Source of the DNA: Porticoccaceae bacterium
GTDB taxonomy: Bacteria; Pseudomonadota; Gammaproteobacteria; Pseudomonadales; Porticoccaceae
Direction: 5' to 3'
DNA: 38,614 nt
Assembly (NCBI GenBank): GCA_017858135.1
Contig: JAFMBY010000014.1
Coordinates: 1-38,614, forward strand
How positions within the stretch are numbered: the first letter of the stretch is position 1; every line of letters starts with the position of its first letter. A program made the translations under genes and the position numbers. Below, one piece after another: positions 1-7,384 of this stretch. The notes beneath the pieces are model-generated. The model was not told where the DNA came from and did no database searches. It saw only the letters and a program-made list of their open reading frames with translations.

Positions 1-62
1 ATGAAACCAAAACCTTTACTGTCGTTGAACCACTTTACAGTGCCAGAAACTCTCTCCGACAT
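1..62 (-). CDS. Cold-shock protein (CspA family), N-terminal part, cut by the window edge
   Basis: Reading the minus strand from an ATG at 62-60 gives MSERVSGTVKWFNDSKGFGF followed by Ile, which then runs off the left edge. GTVKWFN plus KGFGF is the start of the cold-shock domain, with the RNP1 RNA-binding motif. CspA-type proteins are about 65-70 residues, so roughly two thirds is missing. They bind single-stranded RNA/DNA and act as RNA chaperones in the cytoplasm. A GAGG ribosome binding site lies 7 nt before the ATG. The gene is downstream of serA on the same strand but is separated from its stop by about 260 bp, so it probably has its own promoter and leader. Which csp paralogue it is cannot be told from 20 residues. 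Confidence 0.88.
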   Translation of the reverse strand, partial: MSERVSGTVKWFNDSKGFGF

Positions 63-250
63 AACTAACCTCACTTATTAAAAAAAATACCGTTTAAGGC
101 GTTTAAATGTATCCAGCCTCATAACGGGGCTAGCCTATACCTTTTAGCTACAAAAAGTGTTGCGGCTTAAAGGCACTGCTGTCTCAACAAAAACAATAAA
201 GCAATATATACGTTGAACCAGACTCGCGCAGTGTATTGGGTTTTTCTTGG
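63..250 (-). promoter_or_regulatory. Probable csp promoter and 5' leader region
   Basis: There is no gene between the csp start and the serA stop. Read on the minus strand, it contains a TATATT -10-like element near 207-212 followed by an AT-rich stretch down to the csp ribosome binding site, so a transcript would carry a leader of well over 100 nt. Long structured leaders are typical of cold-inducible csp genes. I do not see a convincing -35 element or a clear match to the E. coli cold box, so both the promoter position and the regulatory role are inferred. Confidence 0.35.
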
Positions 251-282
251 TTTGGCTAATTTTTGCGCGATCTTTAGCCAAA
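251..282. repeat. 9-bp perfect inverted repeat, 14-nt loop
   Basis: TTTGGCTAA at 251-259 is matched by TTAGCCAAA at 274-282, with a 14-nt AT/GC-mixed loop. It lies between the serA stop and the csp leader. No run of T follows the hairpin on the minus strand, so it is a poor classical terminator for serA. It could be an RNA hairpin protecting the serA mRNA end or an operator upstream of csp. Confidence 0.5.
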
Positions 283-294
283 TAAAATGCCTTT

Positions 295-313
295 TTGGTT
301 ATTTTTTAACCAA
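295..313. repeat. 7-bp perfect inverted repeat, T5 loop, just after serA
   Basis: TTGGTTA (295-301) and TAACCAA (307-313) flank TTTTT. It starts about 10 nt past the serA stop codon on the minus strand. After the hairpin the minus strand continues with A rather than T, so an intrinsic-terminator reading is weak. Together with the repeat at 251-282 it makes two hairpins in a row sharing a TTGG(C/T)TA core. Confidence 0.45.
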
Positions 314-323
314 TTTCCTCGAT

Positions 324-1553
324 TTAGAACAAAACTCGGCAGCGAATCGTGCCGGAGATGGCTTTTAAGGCATTGAGAGCATCATCGCTAAACTCTCCTT
401 CAACGTCCACAACCACGTAGCCGACGTGCTCAGATGTCTGTAAATATTGCGCAGCAACATTAATATCGTAATCGGAGAAAAGCTGGTTGATCGCGCTCAT
501 TACGCCAGGTGTATTTTGGTGCACATGGAGTAGTCGGTGAGTATTGGCATGCGATGGCAATGCCACTTGGGGAAAATTAACGGCGCTTGTCGTGGTGCCG
601 TTATCACTGTACTTGATCATTTTTTCCGCGACTTCCAAGCCGATATTGGCCTGCGCTTCCTGAGTTGATCCACCAACATGTGGCGTCAGTATGGTGTTAT
701 CAAACTGCCGCAACGGTGAGACAAATTCCTCGAGGTTGGATTTTGGCTCAGTGGGGAATACATCAATGGCAGCGCCACCGATTTGCTTGCTCGAAAGCCC
801 CTGGCAGAGTGCCTCGATATCAACCACTTGGCCGCGAGCTGCGTTGATTAACATCGCTCCGGGTTTCATCGCACTGATTTCTGCTGCTCTAATCATATTG
901 CGCGTGGCGGCAGTGTCCGGTACGTGCAGGGTGACCACATCACTTATCGCCAGCAGCGATTTCAATCCGCTCATCTGCTCCGCATTTCCCAGCGGCAGTT
1001 TGGTGACCGTGTCGTAAAAGCGTACTTTCATGCCCAGTGATTCGGCCATCACGCTAACCTGACTGCCGATATTGCCATAGCCGACAATACCAAGCGTTTT
1101 CCCGCGTACCTCGAAAGCGTTAGACGCTGACTTGAGCCACTCGCCGCGATGGGCTTTAGCACTTTTTTCAGGAATACCGCGCATTAGCATTATGGCTTCG
1201 GCGATGACCAGTTCCGCAACACTGCGGGTGTTCGAATACGGCGCGTTGAAGACCACCACGCCATGCGCTGTAGCTGCCTTTAGGTCCACTTGATTGGTGC
1301 CAATACAGAAACAGCCGACACCGATAAGTTTTTTCGCCGCGGCAAAGCACTTTTGATTGAGCTGAGTTCGCGAGCGAACACCGACAAAATGGGCATCGGC
1401 AATCTTCTCTAAGAGTAATTCCTCAGCGATTGCCGCCGGATGATACTCAATGTTGTCATAACCTGCTGCGGTAAATGCATCCAGTGCAGATTGATGGACT
1501 CCCTCGAGCAAGAGAATCTTAATTTTCTTTTTTTCGAGCGAAAAATTAAACAT
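324..1553 (-). CDS. serA: D-3-phosphoglycerate dehydrogenase
   Basis: Cytoplasmic NAD-dependent enzyme oxidising 3-phosphoglycerate to 3-phosphohydroxypyruvate, the first step of serine synthesis. The start is set at the ATG at 1553-1551 (MFNFSLEKKKIKILLLEGVH), because GGAG sits 7 nt upstream. An upstream in-frame extension to 1607 is not supported. The resulting 409 residues match the E. coli-type short enzyme (about 410). Visible features are the Rossmann motif GIVGYGNIGSQV, the substrate-site NAARGQVVD, the catalytic region TPHVGGSTQEAQ, and a C-terminal ACT domain from about residue 335 (HVHQNTPGVMSAINQLF), which in this type binds serine for feedback inhibition. It is divergent from the D-2-hydroxyglutarate dehydrogenase-like gene at 1662, an arrangement also known in Pseudomonas. 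Confidence 0.96.
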   Translation of the reverse strand: MFNFSLEKKKIKILLLEGVHQSALDAFTAAGYDNIEYHPAAIAEELLLEKIADAHFVGVRSRTQLNQKCFAAAKKLIGVGCFCIGTNQVDLKAATAHGVVVFNAPYSNTRSVAELVIAEAIMLMRGIPEKSAKAHRGEWLKSASNAFEVRGKTLGIVGYGNIGSQVSVMAESLGMKVRFYDTVTKLPLGNAEQMSGLKSLLAISDVVTLHVPDTAATRNMIRAAEISAMKPGAMLINAARGQVVDIEALCQGLSSKQIGGAAIDVFPTEPKSNLEEFVSPLRQFDNTILTPHVGGSTQEAQANIGLEVAEKMIKYSDNGTTTSAVNFPQVALPSHANTHRLLHVHQNTPGVMSAINQLFSDYDINVAAQYLQTSEHVGYVVVDVEGEFSDDALNALKAISGTIRCRVLF

Positions 1554-1661
1554 TGATGTGCTCCACGAGAGATCCAAAAAACCGGCCGCTATGGTAACAT
1601 GAGTCACCTAAATAGACTTTAAAACAAGCTAATTTCAATCGCCTAGAGAGGAACTAACGGG

Positions 1662-3053
1662 ATGTTGCCAGGGCCTATTATTGAGCAGTTGATCGACATT
1701 GTTGGAGAGTCGCGCCTATTACTTGGGGACGACGATTTACAGCGCTTTGGTATCGATCGAACAACGCTGTGGAAAGCGGCACCCTGCGCGGTTGTGCTAC
1801 CGGGCTCGACGGCAGAAGTACAGGCAATTGTGCGCCTGGCCAATCAGTGCAATTTGGCGATTGTGCCGTCGGGGGGCAGAACGGGTCTCAGTGGCGGCGC
1901 CGTGGCCAAAGACGGCGAACTGGTCGTGGCGTTGGATCGTATTAATCAGGTAATCGAATTTAACCCCATGGACCGCAGCGTCACGGTCGGCGCTGGCATG
2001 ATTACTGCTAAATTGCAGGAGTTTGCCGAGCAGCAGGGGCTATTCTACCCGGTCGATTTCGCCTCATCTGGATCGAGTCAGATTGGCGGCAATATCGCCA
2101 CCAATGCCGGCGGTATCAAAGTGATTAAATATGGCATGACGCGAAGCTGGGTCGCCGGACTCAAAGTTATCAATGGTGCCGGCGATATTCTGGAGCTCAA
2201 TAAAGGGCTGGCGAAAAATAACACCGGTTACGATCTGCGACATTTGTTTATTGGCTCCGAGGGGACACTGGGCTTAATCTGTGAGGCGACAATTCAGTTG
2301 GCGAGGCCGCCTGTCGAGCCCTGCGTGATGGTGCTGGGGGTGCAAGACTTTGCGGCGATCATGGATGTGCTGAAATGCTTTAGCGCTGATTTGGATCTGA
2401 CCGCCTTTGAGTTTTTCTCGCAGCAGGCGCTCGATAAGGTCACGGCTCACCGCGGTCACGCTGCACCGTTTGAAACTCAGACCCCGTTTTACGCGCTGTT
2501 GGAGTTTGAAAAGACCAATGACGCGGTTCTTGATAAAGCCATGGCACTGTTTGAAGTCTGTGTTGATAATGGCTGGGTACTCGATGGAGTACTTAGCCAG
2601 AGTCTCACCCAGGCGCAAAATCTATGGAAGTTGCGCGAGGATATTTCGGAGACACTGTGGCACTGGCAGCCGTATAAAAATGATATCTCGGTGCGTATCT
2701 CGCGAATGCCTGATTTCATTAAAGAGGTGGATCAGTTGGTTGCGCGGCAGTATCCGGATTTTGAGATCGTCTGGTATGGCCATATTGGCGATGGCAATTT
2801 ACACCTTAATATTCTCAAGCCCGAGGCCTTGTCAGTGGACCAGTTCCATGCAAAATGTGTCAACGTCAGCAGTGAGATAGGTCAATTGCTCGCTAAATAC
2901 GAAGGTAGCGTTTCCGCTGAGCATGGTGTTGGATTACTCAAGAAAGACTATCTTCACTACTCCAGATCAGCAGTTGAGATGGATTTGATGCGTAGTATTA
3001 AGCGAGCGTTTGACCCAAACCATATTATGAATCCGGGCAAGCTGTTTGACTAA
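1662..3053 (+). CDS. FAD-linked D-2-hydroxyglutarate dehydrogenase-like oxidoreductase
   Basis: A 463-residue flavoprotein of the GlcD/D-2-HGDH family. The N-terminal FAD_binding_4 domain shows PSGGRTGLSGGAVA (about 70-83) and GSSQIGGNIATNAGG (about 141-155). The C-terminal oxidase domain shows HIGDGNLH and EHGVGLLKKDY, which carry the metal- and substrate-binding His/Glu residues, and ends FDPNHIMNPGKLFD. GAGGA lies 9 nt before the ATG. SerA of related bacteria reduces 2-oxoglutarate to D-2-hydroxyglutarate, and a D2HGDH oxidises it back, pulling serine synthesis forward. This was shown in Pseudomonas stutzeri. The divergent serA makes that role the best inference, though D-lactate or glycolate oxidation is an alternative for the family. 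It heads a plus-strand run ending at srkA. Confidence 0.87.
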   Translation: MLPGPIIEQLIDIVGESRLLLGDDDLQRFGIDRTTLWKAAPCAVVLPGSTAEVQAIVRLANQCNLAIVPSGGRTGLSGGAVAKDGELVVALDRINQVIEFNPMDRSVTVGAGMITAKLQEFAEQQGLFYPVDFASSGSSQIGGNIATNAGGIKVIKYGMTRSWVAGLKVINGAGDILELNKGLAKNNTGYDLRHLFIGSEGTLGLICEATIQLARPPVEPCVMVLGVQDFAAIMDVLKCFSADLDLTAFEFFSQQALDKVTAHRGHAAPFETQTPFYALLEFEKTNDAVLDKAMALFEVCVDNGWVLDGVLSQSLTQAQNLWKLREDISETLWHWQPYKNDISVRISRMPDFIKEVDQLVARQYPDFEIVWYGHIGDGNLHLNILKPEALSVDQFHAKCVNVSSEIGQLLAKYEGSVSAEHGVGLLKKDYLHYSRSAVEMDLMRSIKRAFDPNHIMNPGKLFD

Positions 3054-3081
3054 TTCTCCTGATTTACTGTGAGCATATTTA

Positions 3082-3447
3082 ATGATCAACTATGACAATA
3101 TGAATGACTCGGATTTTCTCGATCCCTCGATGGCGGAGCGCAAAAACCTCGCGTTCCTCGTCTATATTTTGCAGGGCTTCGGTTTTGTCACCGGCGGCTT
3201 GACCTGGATAGCCGCGATGATGGTCAATTACATTAAGTTTGATAGCGTAAGGGGCAGCTGGTTAGAGACGCATTTTCGCTGGCAGCTCAATACGTTTTGG
3301 TACGCATTGCTGTGGTGGGTTGTCGGGTTGATCTCTTGGCTGTTGCTGCTCGGTTGGCTGGTGTGGGGCATTCTCACACTGTGGGCGATTTACCGCGTGG
3401 TTAAGGGAGCTCTGCTGCTTAACGACAACAAGCCGATTATCTTCTGA
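3082..3447 (+). CDS. Small integral membrane protein, DUF4870-like
   Basis: This 121-residue protein has three hydrophobic segments: about residues 26-48, a tryptophan-rich one at about 72-90, and about 91-109. The polar N-terminus and the HFRWQLNTFWY stretch before the second segment are typical of the DUF4870/Tic20-like small membrane proteins. No catalytic motif is visible and the function is unknown. It starts 28 nt after the preceding dehydrogenase gene and ends 25 nt before the FAH-family gene, so it is likely co-transcribed. A second possible ATG lies at 3097. The upstream one has a weak GAG and is kept. Confidence 0.75.
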   Translation: MINYDNMNDSDFLDPSMAERKNLAFLVYILQGFGFVTGGLTWIAAMMVNYIKFDSVRGSWLETHFRWQLNTFWYALLWWVVGLISWLLLLGWLVWGILTLWAIYRVVKGALLLNDNKPIIF

Positions 3448-3472
3448 CTCCGACTCGATAAAAGGAAATTTA

Positions 3473-4144
3473 ATGTCTGAATATGGCCATATTGTAAATG
3501 GCGTTTCATCGCAGTTGCCTGTGGGTAAAGTGGTCTGCGTGGGAAGAAACTATGCCGAACATGCCAGAGAGCTGAATAATCCGCTTCCCACGGAACCGGT
3601 GCTGTTTATCAAGCCGAGCACTGCGCTGGTCAGACTCGACGAGCCGGTTTCGATTCCAACAGTCTTTGGTGGCTGTCACTATGAAACTGAAATGGCGATA
3701 TTAATCGGCCAGTCTCTTACCGCGTGCTCAGAACAACAGGCAGCGGAAGCCATTGCCGGGATTGGCATTGCCCTGGATTTAACGCTGAGAGATTTACAGA
3801 CGCAGTTAAAGGAGAAAAGTCTACCTTGGGAAAAGGCCAAGGCCTTTGACGGTGCCTGCCCCATGTCAGCATTTATTGCGCCGCCGCTAACTGCTGAGTT
3901 ACAGCATCAACAGATTCAGCTGCGTCAAAACGGCCAGCTAAAACAGGATGGCAACAGCGCTGATATGCTGACCCCGGTGCTGCCGTTGCTGGTCTATATC
4001 AGTCAGTTTTTCACTTTGCAGCCAGGCGATATTGTTCTTACTGGCACCCCAGCGGGTGTTGGGCCGCTGGCGCTGGGCGACCGCTTGCAGGTGAGTCTGT
4101 CGAATACAATTGATCTATACACAACCATAATTGAAAGAAATTGA
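3473..4144 (+). CDS. Fumarylacetoacetate hydrolase (FAH) family enzyme, YcgM-like
   Basis: The 223-residue length is close to E. coli YcgM (about 219). Visible FAH-fold signatures are VVCVGRNYAEHARELNN near the N-terminus, the metal-ligand region CHYETEMAILIG, LDLTLRDLQ with the conserved Asp and Arg, the lysine-bearing WEKAKAFDGACPM, and the C-terminal GDIVLTGTPAGVGPL. Short members of this family act as acylpyruvate hydrolases, oxaloacetate tautomerases or decarboxylases. The substrate cannot be chosen from sequence. A good AAAGGAAA ribosome binding site precedes the ATG. The stop is 1 nt from the next start, indicating tight operon packing. Confidence 0.88.
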   Translation: MSEYGHIVNGVSSQLPVGKVVCVGRNYAEHARELNNPLPTEPVLFIKPSTALVRLDEPVSIPTVFGGCHYETEMAILIGQSLTACSEQQAAEAIAGIGIALDLTLRDLQTQLKEKSLPWEKAKAFDGACPMSAFIAPPLTAELQHQQIQLRQNGQLKQDGNSADMLTPVLPLLVYISQFFTLQPGDIVLTGTPAGVGPLALGDRLQVSLSNTIDLYTTIIERN

Positions 4145-4145
4145 T

Positions 4146-4364
4146 ATGACGTTGGCGAAGGGAATTTACAAGCACTATAAAGGTAAGCTCTATGAAGTGA
4201 TTGGCGTTGCCCAACACAGTGAAACGGGCGAACAGATGGCGGTCTATAAAACCCTCTACGGCGACTTTAGTCTCTGGGTGCGTCCGCTGACCATGTTTGA
4301 GGAAATGATTGAGCGCGATGGCGAGCAGGTCGCCCGCTTTGAATTTATTGAGTCTAGTGGCTGA
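4146..4364 (+). CDS. DUF1653 family protein
   Basis: A 72-residue protein (MTLAKGIYKHYKGKLYEVIG) that fits the DUF1653 family: a short soluble domain with a Y-KHYKGKLYEV opening and an aromatic YGDFSLWVRP core. The function of the family is not known to me. The ATG at 4146 is preferred over an in-frame TTG at 4131, which would overlap the previous gene, because the family motif starts directly after it. It begins 1 nt after the FAH gene and ends 2 nt before arfB, so translation is probably coupled. Confidence 0.85.
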   Translation: MTLAKGIYKHYKGKLYEVIGVAQHSETGEQMAVYKTLYGDFSLWVRPLTMFEEMIERDGEQVARFEFIESSG

Positions 4365-4366
4365 AC

Positions 4367-4783
4367 ATGTTGTATATCACGTCCGCAGTATCGATTCCCG
4401 ATAGCGAGATTGAGCTGTCGGCGGTGCGCTCGCAGGGACCCGGAGGACAAAATGTCAACAAGGTGTCTTCGGCGATCCACTTGCGTTTTGATATTGTGCA
4501 GTCCTCACTACCCGACCTTTTCAAGCAGCGTCTGTTAACGCTTAAGGACCAGCGCATCTCGAAGGAGGGTGTTATTGTCATCAAAGCGCAAACCTCCCGC
4601 AGTCAGGAGAAAAATCGTCTCGAGGCACTGGATCGCCTTGTGCAGATTTTGCGTCAGGTCACCTCCACGCCCAAGGTTCGCCGACCCACCAAGCCCACCA
4701 AGGGATCGCAACGTCGGCGCATGGATAAAAAGACTCTGCATGGCAGGCAAAAGTCGCTGCGCTCAAAAATCTCTCCGGATTGA
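4367..4783 (+). CDS. arfB: Alternative ribosome-rescue factor / peptidyl-tRNA hydrolase ArfB (YaeJ)
   Basis: The protein is 138 residues. The catalytic GGQ lies in VRSQGPGGQNVNKVSSAIHL at about residues 20-39, as in class-I release factors but without a codon-recognition domain. The C-terminus (about 100-138) is very rich in Lys/Arg with PTKPTKGSQRRRMDKK, the tail that enters the empty mRNA channel of stalled ribosomes. ArfB releases nascent chains from non-stop complexes in the cytoplasm. Length and layout match E. coli YaeJ (140 aa). It follows the DUF1653 gene by 2 nt. Confidence 0.94.
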   Translation: MLYITSAVSIPDSEIELSAVRSQGPGGQNVNKVSSAIHLRFDIVQSSLPDLFKQRLLTLKDQRISKEGVIVIKAQTSRSQEKNRLEALDRLVQILRQVTSTPKVRRPTKPTKGSQRRRMDKKTLHGRQKSLRSKISPD

Positions 4784-4827
4784 TCTCATCAGTGTAAACT
4801 CTGCGCAATTCAGTTACTGGTTGCCCC

Positions 4828-5820
4828 ATGTCCGATTCGCAAAAACACCCCTTTGATAATCTCAGCCCCGATCTATTGATCGATGCCGTTGAAAGCGTTG
4901 GCTTTATGAGTGACGGACGACTGTTGGCGCTAAACAGTTATGAAAATCGCGTCTATCAGGTCGGCATCGAAGATCAGACTCCGATGATTGCCAAGTTCTA
5001 TCGCCCCGAGCGCTGGAGTCGCGAGCAGATCTTAGAAGAGCACGAATTCTGCTTTCAGCTGGTGGAGCAGGAACTGCCGGTGGTGGCACCATGGTGCAGC
5101 GCCGACGGCAACAGTTTGAATGATTTCGGTGGCTTCAGGTTTGCCCTCTTTGAGCGCAAAGGTGGCCATGCTCCAGAATTGGATAATCTCGATAATTTAT
5201 TAATTCTCGGCCGACTGATGGGACGCATACATGGCATCGGTGCCACACGCCCATTTAAATATCGCCCGAAATTGGATAGCCAAGTGTTTGGCTGGCAGTC
5301 ATTTAAATTGATCAGCGAGCAGTTTATTCCCGACGCACTGCGTGAAGCGTACGACACACTGGCCTTGGACATTCTGAAAAAAATTGATCAGATTCTCACT
5401 GACTACGGCGACATTAAACATATTCGAGTACATGGCGACTGCCACTCTGGGAATATCCTCTGGCGCGATGACAATCCCCATTTCGTCGACTTTGACGATG
5501 CGCGTATGGCGCCGGCCATTCAAGATTTATGGATGCTGTTGTCTGGCGATCGCTATGAGCAGACTCTGCAAATTGCCGAGCTGGTTGAAGGCTACAATGA
5601 GTTCTATGACTTTGATGTGCGCGAGTTAAAGTTGATCGAAGTGATGCGCACGCTGCGCATTATGCACTACAGCGCATGGATTGCTCGACGTTGGTCTGAC
5701 CCTGCATTTCCGCGCGCTTTTTCCTGGTTTAATTCACCGCGTTACTGGAGCGAACATATTCTTGAGTTGCGCGAGCAGTTGGCGGCTCTCAATGAACCGC
5801 CGATAGAATTGATGCGCTAG
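4828..5820 (+). CDS. srkA: Stress response serine/threonine kinase SrkA (YihE)
   Basis: A 330-residue aminoglycoside-phosphotransferase-fold kinase. Visible parts are an N-terminal lobe with NSYENRVYQVGIED, the ATP-lobe lysine region PMIAKFYRPERW, the catalytic loop HGDCHSGNILWRDD at about residue 201, and the metal-binding FVDFDDARMAPAIQDLW. The length matches E. coli SrkA (328 aa). In E. coli this Cpx-linked kinase counters MazE/MazF-mediated death and oxidative damage. The usual neighbour dsbA is absent here. It lies 44 nt after arfB and is the last gene of the run. It ends 9 bp from the convergent DUF481 gene, with no hairpin terminator visible between them. Confidence 0.93.
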   Translation: MSDSQKHPFDNLSPDLLIDAVESVGFMSDGRLLALNSYENRVYQVGIEDQTPMIAKFYRPERWSREQILEEHEFCFQLVEQELPVVAPWCSADGNSLNDFGGFRFALFERKGGHAPELDNLDNLLILGRLMGRIHGIGATRPFKYRPKLDSQVFGWQSFKLISEQFIPDALREAYDTLALDILKKIDQILTDYGDIKHIRVHGDCHSGNILWRDDNPHFVDFDDARMAPAIQDLWMLLSGDRYEQTLQIAELVEGYNEFYDFDVRELKLIEVMRTLRIMHYSAWIARRWSDPAFPRAFSWFNSPRYWSEHILELREQLAALNEPPIELMR

Positions 5821-5829
5821 TTAGTCAGA

Positions 5830-6723
5830 TTACCAGCTGTAATTGACGCCGATGGTCAGTTGGCTGTCTGTGGAGCGCGTACCCAGCGCCGGCTGATTAT
5901 CATAGATCCATTCAAGCTTTAGCTCGGTATACAGATTTTCTACGACTGGCACCTTGAGCCCAATATCGGCATTCAGTTCCGAATCTTTCATGTCGGTTAG
6001 CGCAATCAGGACCCCATGACTGTGGAAGAGCTCCATGTTGTTGCCGAGCATGCGTCGATAGTCTGCCGCCCAACTCCAGGTCAGTCGTCGATCAGAGCTT
6101 TGATCGAGAAGATCTTCGCTAATCCAGAGCAAACCGCTCTCTGCCGACAGAGAGGTGATTTCTGTATCCCAAAACTGACGACCGATGGCACTACCGATAG
6201 AGTAGTATTGCTCGATTGAGCGATCATCATTCGCGCCCCAGGCCAGAGAGTTGCTCCAGAACCATTTGTCCTGAAAGAACCAATCGACACCATAGCCGAT
6301 ATCATATTGTTCCGCCGGCACTGAGCCCTCGAGACTATGTGACTCAAAGTTGATTTCAGAGCTATGCCGAAAATCACCATCACGCCACTCGACATCGCCA
6401 TCCAAATCCCAGTCCTCGCGTTTAATATTGCCGCTGGAAAAGCCCCCGGTAAAGGATAGATTGCCTTTGTAGGTGTTACTAAACAGGGGAGCGCTGACGA
6501 CCTTGATCGGTGCGCCGTTGATGCTGACGATACGTGTCTTGTCGATCGTCAGTAGGCCAAAATTGTCTGAGCGCCAAAGCACATGATCGTCAGTTTGCTC
6601 ATGCATTTCTCCATGCAGGACGTCGCCATTACTCAGTGAAATTTCATCCGCTGAACTAAATCCGGCCAAGGCCATTAGAAGTGTGCAGAAGAATCCTGTG
6701 AAGATCGAAATTGCCTGTTGCAT
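5830..6723 (-). CDS. DUF481 (YdiY-like) outer-membrane beta-barrel protein
   Basis: The protein has 297 residues. An N-terminal signal peptide of about 25 residues ends in GFSSADE. A short region (SNGDVLHGEMHEQTDDHVLW...) follows that resembles a periplasmic beta-sandwich, then many alternating aromatic/polar strands from about residue 85 (NLSFTGGFSSGN, WFWSNSLAWGANDD, LTWSWAADYRRML). The chain ends ...GVNYSW, with the C-terminal aromatic residue typical of BamA-inserted barrels. The family includes salt-induced YdiY, and its function is poorly known. An AGGAG lies 7 nt before the ATG at 6723. It is monocistronic and convergent with srkA. Confidence 0.88.
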   Translation of the reverse strand: MQQAISIFTGFFCTLLMALAGFSSADEISLSNGDVLHGEMHEQTDDHVLWRSDNFGLLTIDKTRIVSINGAPIKVVSAPLFSNTYKGNLSFTGGFSSGNIKREDWDLDGDVEWRDGDFRHSSEINFESHSLEGSVPAEQYDIGYGVDWFFQDKWFWSNSLAWGANDDRSIEQYYSIGSAIGRQFWDTEITSLSAESGLLWISEDLLDQSSDRRLTWSWAADYRRMLGNNMELFHSHGVLIALTDMKDSELNADIGLKVPVVENLYTELKLEWIYDNQPALGTRSTDSQLTIGVNYSW

Positions 6724-6927
6724 TAATAACTCCTGAGTGTGGGGGGGAAGGCTCCACGTCCCTCGTTAAGCCGCGGTATTTTACACATTTAAAGCGGATG
6801 GTCATTAGTTGTTGAAAATAACTTTATCTTTCCACCCGTTCATCAGTAAAATGCCCAACCAGCAAGCACTGGCTAACTATTGGTCTTGATTTGTTACTTA
6901 TATCGAAGCGTCACAGGAGAAAAAATA

Positions 6928-7314
6928 ATGAGCGAGTTCCCAGCGGAGTTAAAATATGCCAGTAGTCATGAGTGGGCTAGGTTAGAGAGCGACGGTAGTG
7001 TTGTTGTCGGCATTACCGATCACGCTCAAGATGCTCTAGGTGATGTTGTTTATATAGAGTTACCCGAGGTTGGCGCCCATGTGGACGCTGGCGCGGAGGT
7101 GGCGGTCATTGAATCGGTTAAGGCGGCTTCGGATATTTACTCTCCGGTTACCGGTGAAGTGACAGAAATTAACCCAGCACTTGAAGATGAGCCCGAGACC
7201 GTAAACAACTCTCCCTATGCCGACGGCTGGCTGTTTCGGGTGGCGCCTAGCGATATGACAAGCATGGGCGATCTGATGGATGCCGAGACTTATGAGGCCT
7301 CGATAGAAGAATAA
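6928..7314 (+). CDS. gcvH: Glycine cleavage system H protein
   Basis: This 128-residue lipoyl carrier shuttles the aminomethyl group between the P and T proteins of glycine cleavage. The lipoylated Lys sits in [14 protein letters not shown] (about residues 60-73). The N-terminal [11 protein letters not shown] and the C-terminal [10 protein letters not shown] are typical. The ATG at 6928 is chosen because AGGAG lies 8 nt upstream and the family N-terminus ([16 protein letters not shown]) starts there. gcvT and gcvP are not in this window, so gcvH is either split from its partners or also serves as a lipoyl donor. I looked in the 204-bp upstream region and see no glycine riboswitch. Confidence 0.97.
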   Translation: MSEFPAELKYASSHEWARLESDGSVVVGITDHAQDALGDVVYIELPEVGAHVDAGAEVAVIESVKAASDIYSPVTGEVTEINPALEDEPETVNNSPYADGWLFRVAPSDMTSMGDLMDAETYEASIEE

Positions 7315-7342
7315 AAGGCCGAACTCACTGTTCAGCAACGAG

Positions 7343-7371
7343 AAAACCCTGGTTCTACGCCGGGGTTTTTT
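7343..7371. terminator. Rho-independent terminator after gcvH
   Basis: AAAACCCTGG (7343-7352) pairs with CCGGGGTTTT (7360-7369) over 10 bp, including one G-T wobble, around a 7-nt loop, and is followed by further T. The A-run on the other side lets it also serve the convergent HAD phosphatase gene, whose stop is at 7385. Confidence 0.88.
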
Positions 7372-7384
7372 ATGTCCGTCGATT

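Noticed and set aside
1-81. Plus-strand 26-codon ORF beginning MKPKPLLSLNHFTVP, a string seen in many small annotated hypothetical proteins
   Set aside because: It is the exact antisense of the cold-shock domain start (GTVKWFNDSKGFGF) on the minus strand. The minus-strand gene has a proper start and ribosome binding site.
1554-1607. 18-residue N-terminal extension of serA
   Set aside because: Length and the GGAG ribosome binding site support the ATG at 1553. The extension lies in the divergent promoter region.
6724-6927. Glycine riboswitch before gcvH
   Set aside because: No tandem aptamer-like GGAGAG...CGCCGAAGG pattern is visible. The 204-bp region holds only weak promoter-like strings.
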